This document shows positions 34,871-43,748 of a stretch of 46,227 nucleotides of DNA, piece after piece. The position numbers and the translations under genes are program-made. The notes below the pieces were generated by a model, which saw only the letters and a list, made by a program, of their open reading frames with translations, did no database searches and was not told the origin of the DNA. The DNA comes from Nostoc sp. KVJ20 (GTDB lineage Bacteria; Cyanobacteriota; Cyanobacteriia; Cyanobacteriales; Nostocaceae), in NCBI RefSeq assembly GCF_001712795.1, contig NZ_KV757723.1, positions 1 to 46,227 of the forward strand, given 5' to 3'. How positions within the stretch are numbered: the stretch's first letter is position 1; every line of letters begins with the position of its first letter.

Positions 34871-35176
34871 GTGGGTATCCGCCGAGATACGTGCAAATTG
34901 GGACCCGTTGTAAAGTTTTGTAAAGTAAATTGTCAAAAACTTTGATTTACCGTCGTTTCAGCCTCAACCGAAACTTGACTATTCAGATGAAGACATTCCC
35001 TAAATGGGTCATTTATGGGCAAGTGTAAGGGACAAAAAGAGATGAAAGCTTGGTTTTACCGTGCAAAAGTTTGATTCGCCTTTCATCATCTTTGGGCAAG
35101 TTAGTAAATTAACAAGGGATTGTTTGAAATATTTATTTACAACGTGTCTCTTTTTGCAGGTATCTCGGCGGACACC
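34871..35176. mobile_element. Decayed element with 35-bp imperfect terminal inverted repeats
   Basis: The left end 34871-34905 (begins GGGTATCCGCCGAGATAC) and the right end 35142-35176 (outward GGGTGTCCGCCGAGATAC) match at about 28 of 35 positions. The inside is non-coding. The right half resembles 26494-26628. End length and initial GGG recall Tn3-family ends, but no transposase or clear target duplication is visible, so MITE-like or decayed element is the safest call. The right end overlaps the last codons of the M50 peptidase gene. This also accounts for most of the 380-bp gap. Confidence 0.5.
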
Positions 35177-36450
35177 CTTTTTGCTCTACTGAGTCTATGG
35201 TTTTTATACCTTTTGAGAATCGTGATTATAAAAACCAATTGGATACTACCTTCAATTAATAGTGTGATCAAACCATCTAAAAATTGTTTTGGTCTCCAGA
35301 GGACTATGCCATTCCAGATTGAGATACAAGCTTGAATCAAAAGTTTGATAAGTATTGGAAGGTTATATGTAAAAAAAACACACAATGATATGAGCGAGCC
35401 AATTAAAACTAACCATGAATAGGCTATAATCTTCTTTTTTTCTTGAATTGGCACATTAATTAGCGGATTTACGATAGATTTTTCAAACCTTTTTTTAAAG
35501 ACCAGACGATTTGTTTTTTGAACACAAAATTTCAGGTAATTAAGTGAATCTGTAAAAAGATTATGGCACCGTAGTAGGTCTTGTATCACAAAATAGATAT
35601 CAGTACGCATATAAAAATAAAACTGCCAAGTTATTCCAAAAAATTGAGTCAAAATTAGAGCTTTTATAAGTCCTTTAACTAAGGATATTAAAGGTATATA
35701 AGCCAGCACAATTAATGCAGTAGAGCAAAATATTAGTTCCCATACAATGCCAGCTAAATAAACTCGATAGCGATATCTACGTGGTACTGACCAAAGGCTG
35801 CTAACATCAGTTTGTACTACTAAGTTATGTAGTCGAGTAGATAAACTAATTCGTACCGGTAAATCTAGTGAGCGTGCTGCTGCTAAATGCGCTAACTCAT
35901 GTAGAGCTATATTCCCAATTGTGATAGCCGTATTGCCCGCAAGAACTAAGCTTGTACTTGATGCCCAAAAAAAATCCTGATAGCTTGGCACTAATTGTGG
36001 ATTTTTAATTAAGGTGATAAAGGCTATAGTCACCAGAATCATGTAACATATTGTAGCTGTTCGACCAAATAGAAAGTAGATATATTGAGGTTTTAGCCAG
36101 TTAAAGTTAAATAATTTTGGTTGAGATACGTAGATACTAAAACCATCAATTTCCTTGATAAATCCTAAGTTGGCTAACTCCTCAATAAAAGTGCTAATAT
36201 CAATCTCAATTCCAAAATTATCCATCACTAGCGATGTAGATTCTTGTAAATTATACTTATCCTGTAGATTATCAATTACCTGAATGCCTACTTCGGGAAG
36301 CGAAATAAATTCACCAGTTTCTACACGCCCAACAATATAGATGCCATCTTCACAACGTCTAATCAATGGGTAAAATGTTATTCTTGATGTCGGCTTTAGT
36401 TTACTTACTACTTCGGTAGTTTCTATCTGCGGTTTGATTGATTTTTTCAT
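35137..36450 (-). CDS. M50-family membrane metallopeptidase with PqqD-like N-terminal domain
   Basis: A 437-aa protein. Residues 20-105 look like a PqqD/RRE-type winged helix that binds leader peptides. Several membrane segments follow, with the zinc motif HELAH (H184-H188) in one and the third-ligand region RTD (D284) in another, as in site-2 proteases. AAGGA lies upstream of the ATG. It is 26 bp after the E1-like gene in one operon. M50 enzymes process RiPP precursors in some systems (for example YydH of the epipeptide pathway), so it is likely to cleave or export-process the 39-aa peptide upstream. The last residues (SAEIPAKRDTL) come from the end of the decayed element, so the C-terminus may have been altered. 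Confidence 0.75.
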   Translation of the reverse strand: MKKSIKPQIETTEVVSKLKPTSRITFYPLIRRCEDGIYIVGRVETGEFISLPEVGIQVIDNLQDKYNLQESTSLVMDNFGIEIDISTFIEELANLGFIKEIDGFSIYVSQPKLFNFNWLKPQYIYFLFGRTATICYMILVTIAFITLIKNPQLVPSYQDFFWASSTSLVLAGNTAITIGNIALHELAHLAAARSLDLPVRISLSTRLHNLVVQTDVSSLWSVPRRYRYRVYLAGIVWELIFCSTALIVLAYIPLISLVKGLIKALILTQFFGITWQFYFYMRTDIYFVIQDLLRCHNLFTDSLNYLKFCVQKTNRLVFKKRFEKSIVNPLINVPIQEKKKIIAYSWLVLIGSLISLCVFFTYNLPILIKLLIQACISIWNGIVLWRPKQFLDGLITLLIEGSIQLVFIITILKRYKNHRLSRAKRVSAEIPAKRDTL

Positions 36451-36476
36451 AAAATTCCTTTATAAAAATAACTAAT

Positions 36477-37598
36477 TTATTGGTGATGCACTTTATTAAT
36501 TCTGCAAGCAGGACACTCAGACCAAAACGATGGCTGGATATAATAACAATGGTCGTAACGAATTAGGTTTTGGTGAAAAATTCGTCCTACTGTTTGCGGC
36601 TCTAAATCAGCAAGGAAATAAATAGCTTCTAATGCGGCTAAATGTCCTGCTAGATTAGCGGTAGGCGCTATCACTGCATTTACTTCTGCGTTCATTAATA
36701 AAGTTTTTCCTTCTCCTCTATCTATTTGATGCCGTCTTTGCTTCTCATCCTGTTTAACGCATTGATAGCAAGGAGTTTGATAAGGTACATATATACCAAC
36801 AACACTCATGGGTCCTGCATAGTGGCTTGAGAGCCAAGGTGTACCTGTGCTTAGTGCTGCTTCATTTGTCCAAAAGTCAATAAGCTCGGCAGGTTTATCT
36901 GCACAGAGAATAAATAAATCGCACTTCTTCATTAACGCGGCAACAGCATAGCTTGACTGAACTTCCAATTCCTCTCCAGTAATTTCAATGTGAGGATTTA
37001 TCCGCCGAAGACGTTCAATAGCTTGCTTCACTTTGGACACACCAATATCGTCTTCTGTATAGAGCAATTGCCTATTCAAATTGGACATCTCGATTTTGTC
37101 AAAGTCTACGCAGTGGATTGAGCCAACACCAACTGCTGCTAAACTCATGGCTATTGTTGAGCCAATACCACCTAAACCTAAGATAGTAACACGGGTATTT
37201 TTTAGCCGGCTCTGAATCTCATATCGGGAACTTCGGGGCTGTGTATCTATCCATGCAAAATAGTTGGCGCTACGGCTATAACGCTCTAGCTCTACAGGGG
37301 TTAGTTCATCAGGTGGGACTGAACTATCATCTTCTGCAAAGCCTGCTGAAATGATTATATTTATTGCCTGATGAATACTCTGTCTATCAAGTTCAGGTCG
37401 GATTTTCTGTAAATTTTCAATAATTTCATCAATGCTTCGTGTACCATCTATAAGTTGAAGAAGTTGCCAAATAGTACCATCTTTATCATCACATATCTCT
37501 GAACCTACGCCATAATGTATTGAACCGATACGGATGCGATTTCCAGAGAGAAGTTCAGGGTTATGTACTTGCTTAATTCTAGGAAGTTTCATGTGCAT
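36477..37598 (-). CDS. E1/ThiF-like adenylating enzyme with PqqD-like N-terminal domain
   Basis: A 373-aa protein. Residues 15-95 form a PqqD/RRE-like wing similar to the clamp domain of MccB. The E1 domain has the nucleotide loop GLGGIG (141-146), D165 and D167 (VDFDK), N175-R176-Q177 and K189 (SKV), with a structural zinc site C277/C280 and C362/C365. E1-like enzymes activate a carboxylate by adenylation; in microcin C7 (MccB) and pantocin (PaaA) they modify a peptide. GGAG lies 5 nt before the ATG. The gene follows the 39-aa ORF and a hairpin, and precedes the M50 gene, so the peptide is its likely substrate. Confidence 0.8.
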   Translation of the reverse strand: MHMKLPRIKQVHNPELLSGNRIRIGSIHYGVGSEICDDKDGTIWQLLQLIDGTRSIDEIIENLQKIRPELDRQSIHQAINIIISAGFAEDDSSVPPDELTPVELERYSRSANYFAWIDTQPRSSRYEIQSRLKNTRVTILGLGGIGSTIAMSLAAVGVGSIHCVDFDKIEMSNLNRQLLYTEDDIGVSKVKQAIERLRRINPHIEITGEELEVQSSYAVAALMKKCDLFILCADKPAELIDFWTNEAALSTGTPWLSSHYAGPMSVVGIYVPYQTPCYQCVKQDEKQRRHQIDRGEGKTLLMNAEVNAVIAPTANLAGHLAALEAIYFLADLEPQTVGRIFHQNLIRYDHCYYIQPSFWSECPACRINKVHHQ

Positions 37599-37658
37599 TA
37601 AATCTCCTGATTTTCTAATTTGAAAGAAGCAGTTGTGAAAAATTATTTGAATAATTTA

Positions 37659-37679
37659 GGGAAAGCATTTCGCTTCCCC
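37659..37679 (-). terminator. Hairpin between precursor and E1 gene (attenuator)
   Basis: GGGAAAGC (37659-37666) pairs with GCTTCCCC (37672-37679) with one wobble. On the minus strand it lies 58 nt after the precursor stop and is followed by an AT-rich stretch. It could let more precursor than enzyme message be made, as in many peptide operons. Confidence 0.5.
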
Positions 37680-37736
37680 CTGTCTGGAAAAGCCACACTC
37701 ATTTAGTGTTAAGCTATCCTAAACTGCCATGCTTAG

Positions 37737-37856
37737 TTACCTGTCGTTGGAACGGTGAGCAGTTGTCTCTAGTTTTTCTAGTTTACGAATTTGAATCTGG
37801 AACTGCTTTTTAGCTTCCTTTGTGGTGTCGTCCATGACTTTTGTGTTGTTACTCAT
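37737..37856 (-). CDS. 39-aa peptide, putative RiPP precursor
   Basis: The product begins MSNNTKVMDDTTKEAKKQF and ends RKLEKLETTAHRSNDR. It has a perfect AAGGAG 9 nt before the ATG, better than most genes here. The middle QFQIQIRKLEKLE is amphipathic and would suit binding to the PqqD-like domains of the next two genes. The polar C-terminus (TTAHRSNDR) would be the core. There is no Cys. The peptide is first in a minus-strand run with the E1-like and M50 genes and has a conserved regulatory element 80 nt upstream. It was identified from context and translation signals; no known precursor family is recognised. Confidence 0.65.
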   Translation of the reverse strand: MSNNTKVMDDTTKEAKKQFQIQIRKLEKLETTAHRSNDR

Positions 37857-37936
37857 AGCTCTAATCTCCTTGTTGTAAATGGGTTTATCTTTCATGAAAC
37901 TTTTGTGAGTTTCATACTTCTATCAAACCTCCCCTT

Positions 37937-37980
37937 TGACCGAGTTAAAGACTGAGAATGACTGAGTAAAGCTGACTTTT
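37937..37980 (-). promoter_or_regulatory. 44-bp upstream element of the RiPP-like operon
   Basis: Read on the minus strand it starts AAAAGTCAGCTTTA and contains TCAGTC, TTCTCA and AACTCGGTCA. It matches 43620-43663 (plus strand) at 39 of 44 positions without gaps. It ends 80 nt before the precursor ATG. It also lies about 60 nt before the divergent HTH-AAA gene at 38043, which is a candidate regulator. Confidence 0.7.
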
Positions 37981-38042
37981 GATCCATCACATCCGTGAGC
38001 AGTAGCATCCATGTAGAATCGAACTAGCTCAAATGTATCGAT

Positions 38043-39389
38043 ATGCCGCGATCACTCAAGGTTCGACAAGACTGTATAGAAAAAGTTAAGCAAGCAGTAA
38101 GACGGAATGGCTTTCTAAGTCAACAAGCTCTAGCTGAGGAGCTACTTATGGCTCGTTCTACAGTGGTCAATTTTTTGACTGGGAAACGAGTAGATCGAGC
38201 AGTATTTGTCGATATCTGTGAAAAATTATCTTTAAACTGGCAGGAAATTGCTGAGTTTGACAGGGAAACTGCATTAGTTTCCACTCAGGAGACTCAAAGA
38301 GAAACCAGCAATAATTATGCAGACTGGGAGGAGGCGGAAGACGTATCAACCTTTGAGGACAGCCAAAACAAACCCAAGGAAGCCCAAGTTATAGATACCT
38401 TTTATGTAGAACGCCCTCCCATTGAAGAACGCTGTTACTGGGAAATTTTGAAGCCTGGATGTCTACTGCGAATTAAAGCCCCTTGGCAGACAGGAAAAAC
38501 AGAGTTAATGTCAAGACTCATACATTACATCGAAAAAAAGGGATACCGAACAGCAGCTTTAAACCTGCGGGATGCAACTCAAGAAGATTTCACTAATTTG
38601 GATAAATTTTTGCAATGGTTTTGTACTATTCTTGCTGATAGATTTGCGTTGACTACCAGCGTTGAAGAACACTGGCGTAAGAGTATTGGAAATAGCAAAA
38701 TAAAATGTCGTAGCTACTTTGAAAAGTATTTATTACCAAGTGAAAGTCCTTTAGCTTTAGCTTTAGATGAAGTTGACAGAATTTTCCCAAACCGAGAAAT
38801 TGCTAGTGAGTTTTTAGGGATGCTGCGAACATGGCATGAAGATGCTAAAACTCGTCCAGTTTGGCAACAACTCCGGTTGGTTGTGTTACATTCAGAAATC
38901 TATACTGAAGTTGATATTAATCAATCTCCATTTAATGCTGGATATGAGGTAGTATTAACCGACTTTAACCAAGAGCAAGTGCTTTCCTTAGCACAGAGGT
39001 ACGGATTGAGTTTTGATATAGCCAAAGTCACACAGTTAATGGCTATAGTAGGAGGACATCCTTATTTGGTAGCAGAAGCCCTCAAACAGATGAGACAACA
39101 AGACATAACCGTTGAGGAAGTGCTACAAACATCTCACACTGCATGGGGAATTTATAGCCGCCACTTAGAACGACATTGGAGAAATTTGCAATCTAATTCT
39201 GAATTGGCTTGTGCTTTTAAAAAGATAGTCTTAGCAAACTCTCCGGTAGAATTTAATTCCGAGTTGAATCAAAGTATTGCCATAAAATTAAATAATTTGG
39301 GGCTGGTGAAGGTATCAAGTAATAGTGTCATGCCACGTTATGAGTTATATCGCCAGTATTTTCGCGATCACTTTCAAAATAACCTATGA
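38043..39389 (+). CDS. HTH + AAA-like ATPase (cyanobacterial AAA_35-type)
   Basis: A 448-aa protein. Residues 1-75 form the helix-turn-helix often fused to AAA-like domains in cyanobacteria (LSQQALAEELLMARSTVVNF). The ATPase domain has a Walker A-like APWQTGKT (146-153) and Walker B ALALDEVDR (D242, E243). The first Gly of the P-loop is replaced, as is common in this family. It is divergent from the RiPP-like operon, with the 44-bp element between them, and overlaps the WD40 gene by 4 bp. It may be a DNA-binding switch that controls that operon. No ribosome site is clear. Confidence 0.75.
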   Translation: MPRSLKVRQDCIEKVKQAVRRNGFLSQQALAEELLMARSTVVNFLTGKRVDRAVFVDICEKLSLNWQEIAEFDRETALVSTQETQRETSNNYADWEEAEDVSTFEDSQNKPKEAQVIDTFYVERPPIEERCYWEILKPGCLLRIKAPWQTGKTELMSRLIHYIEKKGYRTAALNLRDATQEDFTNLDKFLQWFCTILADRFALTTSVEEHWRKSIGNSKIKCRSYFEKYLLPSESPLALALDEVDRIFPNREIASEFLGMLRTWHEDAKTRPVWQQLRLVVLHSEIYTEVDINQSPFNAGYEVVLTDFNQEQVLSLAQRYGLSFDIAKVTQLMAIVGGHPYLVAEALKQMRQQDITVEEVLQTSHTAWGIYSRHLERHWRNLQSNSELACAFKKIVLANSPVEFNSELNQSIAIKLNNLGLVKVSSNSVMPRYELYRQYFRDHFQNNL

Positions 39390-42300
39390 GCGCCACGCAT
39401 AACCACAGTAATTCTTATCAAGTAGGGGGCAGTTTGCCAGAGTCCGCCTCTACTTATGTAGTACGCCAGGCAGACTGCGAACTGTATGAAGGGTTAAAAA
39501 GCGGTTTTTTTTGTTACGTTTTGAACTCTAGGCAGATGGGGAAGTCCAGTTTGCGGGTCAGAACAATGCGAACCTTGCAAGAAGAAGGATTCGCTTGTTG
39601 TGCAATTGAGATGAGAGATATTTGTAGTTATGAAGTCACGCCAGATGAATTTTTTGGTGGTTTTACTAGTCTTTTAGTAAGCGGTTTTAATTTGGAAGTT
39701 GATATAGCAGACTGGTGGTATAAATATCAGTATGTTCCTCCATCAATGCGATTGAGCAAGTTTATTGCTGAAGACTTGCTAGAAAATATTCATCAAAATA
39801 TTGTTATCTTCGTTGATGAAATTGATAATGTTTTAAATTTAAAATTCAAAGACGATTTGTTCGCTTTTATTCGTAGTTGTTATAACAAACGGGCTGACAA
39901 TTTAAAATATAAGCGTCTCACTTTCGCGCTCCTGGGAGTAGCAACACCTAGTGATTTAATTGCTAATCATAATTACACACCTTTTAATATTGATATTCGT
40001 GCAGTTGAATTAACAGGATTTCACCTAGAGCAAATTAAGCCCTTAGAGTCAGGATTGGTTGGGGTAGTTAGTAATCCCAAGGTAGTCTTGCAAGAGGTAT
40101 TAAAATGGACAGGTGGGCACCCGTTTCTTACGCAATGGTTGTGTCAACTAATTACTATATATCCTTTGCCTCGTCATTCTCAAAATGAGGCACAATGGGT
40201 AGCTGCAATTGTACAAGAACGGATAATAGAGAATTGGTGGGCGCAGGATAAACAACAGCATCTACAGACTATACGCGATCGCATCCTTAGTAATGAAAAG
40301 CGCGTCTCTCGATTATTGGGACTGTATCAAAAAATTCTGCGTTTAGAGAAAATTAAGAGTGATGATAGCTCTGAACAAATCGAATTGCGGCTATCTGGTT
40401 TAGTAGTTAAACACAACGGATTTTTAAGAGTTTATAACCGGATTTATGAATCTGTTTTTAATAAAAATTGGGTGGATAAAGAACTAACTTCTGTGCGACC
40501 TTATGGAGAAGCGATATCACTTTGGGAAGAATCTTCATGTCAAGACAATTCACAGCTTTTACGTGGGCAGCAATTACGCAATGCTCAAGCATGGGCAGTT
40601 GGGAAAAGTTTAAGTGACTTAGATTATCAGTTTTTAGCAGCAAGTTTGGAGTTAGATAAGCAAAATATTCAAATTGCTTTAGATGCAGAAAAAGAGGCAA
40701 GTCAGATATTAACTGAAGCGAATTTCACATTAAATCAAGCCAATCATACATTGAATAAAGCACAAAAAAAAGCTAAAAAAATTATTCGCTCTGGACTTGG
40801 CGTATTGTTAATTATATTTATTGTATCGGTCATGTTAGTGAGATGGGCAGACATCCGCGTAAGCAAAGCAGAGTATCAAAGAAAATTAGCGGGAATTGCT
40901 GAAATAAATGCTTTATCAATAGTTAATCTTAACTCAAACAATCAGCTTGGAGCATTAGTAAATAGTGTAAAGGCAGGTCGTCAAACACTGGAAATAGAAG
41001 CACCGATTAGTGTCAAAAATCAGGTGGAAAAACAACTCAAGCAAGTGATAGACGAAGTGCAAGAACGCAATCGCTTAGAGAGTGATAACTCTGTAGTCTA
41101 CAGTGTAGATTTTAGCCCCAATGGACAACTACTTGCTAGTGCTAGTGACGACAATACAATCAAACTTTGGAGTATTGACGGCAGTTTAATCACAACTTTT
41201 AGGGGTCATAGCAAACCAGTTTACAGCGTCAGTTTTAGTCCCAATGGACAACTACTTGCTAGTGCTAGTGACGACAATACAATCAAACTTTGGAGTATTG
41301 ACGGCAGTTTAATCACAACTTTTAGGGGCCATAGCAAACCAGTTTACAGCGTCAGTTTTAGTCCCAATGGACAACTACTTGCTAGTGCTAGTGACGACAA
41401 TACCATCAAACTTTGGACTGTAGAAAAGCGTCATGTACTCAAAACCCTCAAAGGGCATCAAAAGAGGGTTACAAGTGTGAGTTTTAGTCCTGATGGGCAA
41501 ACTATTGCCAGTGGCAGTTTAGACAAAACAATCAATCTGTGGAGTAAAGACGGCAATTTCATCAAAACCCTCACAGGTCATGGCGATGGGGTCTTAAGCG
41601 TGAGTTTTAGTCCTGATGGTAAGACTATTGCTAGTGGCAGTTTAGACAAAACAATCAAGCTGTGGAATAGCAATGACTACTCTAGCACAACCCTACCAGA
41701 ACTTAGCTCTGGAGTATATAGCCTCAAATTCAGCCCCGATGGCAAGACCCTAGCTTCAGGTAGCGGTGACAGTACCATCAAACTGTGGAGTAACAATGGT
41801 AGCGAACTTACGATCTTTAAGGGACATAGTAGAGGGGTTGTCAGCGTAAGTTTCAGCCCCGATGGCAAAACTCTTGCCAGTGCTAGTGCTGATAATACTA
41901 TTAAATTATGGGGTACTCATCATACTTTGCTCACCACTATCAAAAGTCATGATGGTAGGGTTTATAGTGTCAGTTTCAGCCCCGATGGCAAGTTTATTGC
42001 TAGTGCCAGTGTTGATAAAACTGTCAAGCTTTGGGGTAGTAATGGACGTGTGCTAAAAACTCTAGGTCAGCATTTTGATAAGGTTTATACGGTAAATTTT
42101 AGCCCTGATGGCAAGTTTATTGCTAGTGCTGGCGAGGACAAAACAATTAAACTTTGGAGTTTGGATAGCAAGGAACTTAAAACCTTTAAGGGTCATACTG
42201 ATGCAGTTCAAAGCGTAAGTTTTAGCCTCAATAGCAAAATCCTTGCTAGTGCCAGTAATGATAAAACTATCAAGCTTTGGAGTCTGGATGGCAGAGAGCT

Positions 42301-42934
42301 TCATATTTTAAAGGGACATAACGCCACAGTCAACAGTGTAAGTTTTAGCCCTGATGGTAAAACCCTTGCTAGTGGCAGTAATGATAAAACTATCAAACTT
42401 TGGAGTTTGGATGGCAAGGAACTGAAAACTCTCAATGGTCATAGCGATGGAGTTCAGAGTGTAAGTTTTAGTCCTGACGGTAAAACTCTTGCTAGTGCTA
42501 GTAATGGCACAACAATCAAACTCTGGAATCTTGTTTATGGTAGAGAACTGAAAACTTTAAAGGGGCATACTGGTAGAGTCTTTAGCGTTAGTTTCAGCCC
42601 TAATGGTAAGATTATTGCCACTGCCAGCGATGATAAAACTATCAAACTTTGGAACTTAGATGGCAAGGAAATTAAAACCTTAAAGGGACACAGCCGTGGT
42701 GTCAGCAGTGTGAGTTTTAGCCCCGATAATAAGACCATTGCTAGTGCCAGTTTTGATCAGACTATCAAAGTTTGGAACCTTGATGGTTTAGAGTTGCGAC
42801 CTTTAAATTTGGATCGACTTTTGGTGAAAGGTTGTAGTTTGCTACACAATTATTTGAAGACTAACACTCGTTTTAAAGAAACAAGTGAATATCATCTTTG
42901 TGATGGCATGAAGACGAACACATCTCGATTTTGA
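39386..42934 (+). CDS. AAA-like ATPase, membrane helix and 14 WD40 repeats
   Basis: A 1182-aa protein. The N-terminal AAA_35-type ATPase has NSRQMGKSS (47-55) and IFVDEID (D144, E145). A coiled coil near 425-460 leads to one membrane helix (GLGVLLIIFIVSVMLVRW, about 471-488). Fourteen WD40 repeats from 568 to 1140 should form two seven-blade propellers outside or at the membrane. Repeats 1-3 are nearly identical at DNA level. Such proteins are common in filamentous cyanobacteria and are thought to sense signals through the propeller, but ligands are unknown. It is cotranscribed with the HTH-AAA gene (ATGA overlap), so the two ATPases may form one signalling unit. Confidence 0.85.
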   Translation: MSATHNHSNSYQVGGSLPESASTYVVRQADCELYEGLKSGFFCYVLNSRQMGKSSLRVRTMRTLQEEGFACCAIEMRDICSYEVTPDEFFGGFTSLLVSGFNLEVDIADWWYKYQYVPPSMRLSKFIAEDLLENIHQNIVIFVDEIDNVLNLKFKDDLFAFIRSCYNKRADNLKYKRLTFALLGVATPSDLIANHNYTPFNIDIRAVELTGFHLEQIKPLESGLVGVVSNPKVVLQEVLKWTGGHPFLTQWLCQLITIYPLPRHSQNEAQWVAAIVQERIIENWWAQDKQQHLQTIRDRILSNEKRVSRLLGLYQKILRLEKIKSDDSSEQIELRLSGLVVKHNGFLRVYNRIYESVFNKNWVDKELTSVRPYGEAISLWEESSCQDNSQLLRGQQLRNAQAWAVGKSLSDLDYQFLAASLELDKQNIQIALDAEKEASQILTEANFTLNQANHTLNKAQKKAKKIIRSGLGVLLIIFIVSVMLVRWADIRVSKAEYQRKLAGIAEINALSIVNLNSNNQLGALVNSVKAGRQTLEIEAPISVKNQVEKQLKQVIDEVQERNRLESDNSVVYSVDFSPNGQLLASASDDNTIKLWSIDGSLITTFRGHSKPVYSVSFSPNGQLLASASDDNTIKLWSIDGSLITTFRGHSKPVYSVSFSPNGQLLASASDDNTIKLWTVEKRHVLKTLKGHQKRVTSVSFSPDGQTIASGSLDKTINLWSKDGNFIKTLTGHGDGVLSVSFSPDGKTIASGSLDKTIKLWNSNDYSSTTLPELSSGVYSLKFSPDGKTLASGSGDSTIKLWSNNGSELTIFKGHSRGVVSVSFSPDGKTLASASADNTIKLWGTHHTLLTTIKSHDGRVYSVSFSPDGKFIASASVDKTVKLWGSNGRVLKTLGQHFDKVYTVNFSPDGKFIASAGEDKTIKLWSLDSKELKTFKGHTDAVQSVSFSLNSKILASASNDKTIKLWSLDGRELHILKGHNATVNSVSFSPDGKTLASGSNDKTIKLWSLDGKELKTLNGHSDGVQSVSFSPDGKTLASASNGTTIKLWNLVYGRELKTLKGHTGRVFSVSFSPNGKIIATASDDKTIKLWNLDGKEIKTLKGHSRGVSSVSFSPDNKTIASASFDQTIKVWNLDGLELRPLNLDRLLVKGCSLLHNYLKTNTRFKETSEYHLCDGMKTNTSRF
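41096..41417 (+). repeat. 123-bp tandem repeat within the WD40 region
   Basis: Units start at 41096, 41219 and 41342; the third stops matching at about 41417. Units 2 and 3 differ at very few sites. Each encodes one 41-aa WD40 blade. Other blades of the gene are far more diverged, so this amplification is recent. Confidence 0.85.
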
Positions 42935-43190
42935 CCTTTTCAGTTATGAGTAACAGCTAACAGTTATCTTTTTGAAATTACTATAAATTATCCATTTTGT
43001 GGGGTGGGTAGGAAAGCCTGCACGGAATAGGAGACGAGCTGTCCGGCCCATCCTACAAGAAAAGTGGCTACATTTTTATTTGGAAGCCCCTAAAGTTATT
43101 TAAGCTATTGGAATGAAGACTAGAGAGTAACAAATCTGGTAAACTCAGCCGTAACTACGCCATTCCAGAAAATTTATAGCTGAGACAACC

Positions 43191-43406
43191 TCACTCAGTC
43201 GGTGGTTTCTCACAAGGAACGGGATGGCACATGTCTTCAGGTTTATGATTCTTAGCCATGTATAAATCACCATCTTGTTGGGAATTACTCAGTACACTAC
43301 CTCCAGTCATCTGTGCAGATGGCAATACCTGTGTAGCAAAGCTTAGACCTGTAACTAGCATCAATGTGGCAAATGTTTTCGTTGTCATGACAAGCATCTT
43401 TTTCAT
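43191..43406 (-). CDS. Small secreted protein with two Cys
   Basis: A 71-aa protein with a Sec signal peptide (MKKMLVMTTKTFATLMLVTG..., likely cut near 24-31) and a short mature part ending DMCHPVPCEKPPTE, which could form one disulfide. No family is recognised. It is divergent from the secreted-protein gene at 43749 and belongs to a group of small exported products at this end of the window. Confidence 0.55.
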   Translation of the reverse strand: MKKMLVMTTKTFATLMLVTGLSFATQVLPSAQMTGGSVLSNSQQDGDLYMAKNHKPEDMCHPVPCEKPPTE

Positions 43407-43594
43407 ATCAACTGAGATTTGTCCATAAATTAAGTATTCAAACTCATTTGGCAGCTTTACGGAATTTTTGCGATTTTTTGATTTTTTTACAGCAGTTACC
43501 TTCTCAGAATTGAAAATTCATATATTCAAGCTTGAGCGATCGCAGCATCTCGATACATCTGAATTAGTTAGATTCTACATCGATACAATAGCTG

Positions 43595-43663
43595 AAAAGT
43601 CAGCTTTACACAATAGCTAAAAAGTCAGCTTTAGTCAGTCGTTCTCAAGCTTGAACTCGGTCA
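43595..43663 (+). promoter_or_regulatory. Upstream element of the secreted-protein gene (44-bp match plus extra half)
   Basis: AAAAGTCAGCTTTA occurs at 43595-43608 and 43620-43633, within a 25-bp direct repeat. The second copy starts a 44-bp block that matches the element before the RiPP-like operon (37937-37980, inverted) at 39 of 44 positions. It ends 85 nt before ATG 43749, close to the 80 nt at the other locus. This explains most of the 340-bp gap between the divergent secreted-protein genes. Confidence 0.7.
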
Positions 43664-43748
43664 GCCATCCTATTTCATGGAAATATCGCTTCTGATAGCA
43701 CTTGTTACAAGCGCGTCTACAAGCGATTGGTTTTTGACAGAAAAGATT

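Noticed and set aside
42990..43080. GC-rich stretch with GGGGTGGGTAGG and CCCATCCTAC as a small RNA or repeat
   Set aside because: Looks like a dispersed GTGGG/CCCAT repeat half; no clear promoter or stable full structure, so no RNA gene is claimed.
43677..43748. Upstream extension of the secreted protein gene
   Set aside because: It would bury the signal peptide; start at 43749 gives a normal Sec signal and a spacing to the shared element like that of the peptide operon.
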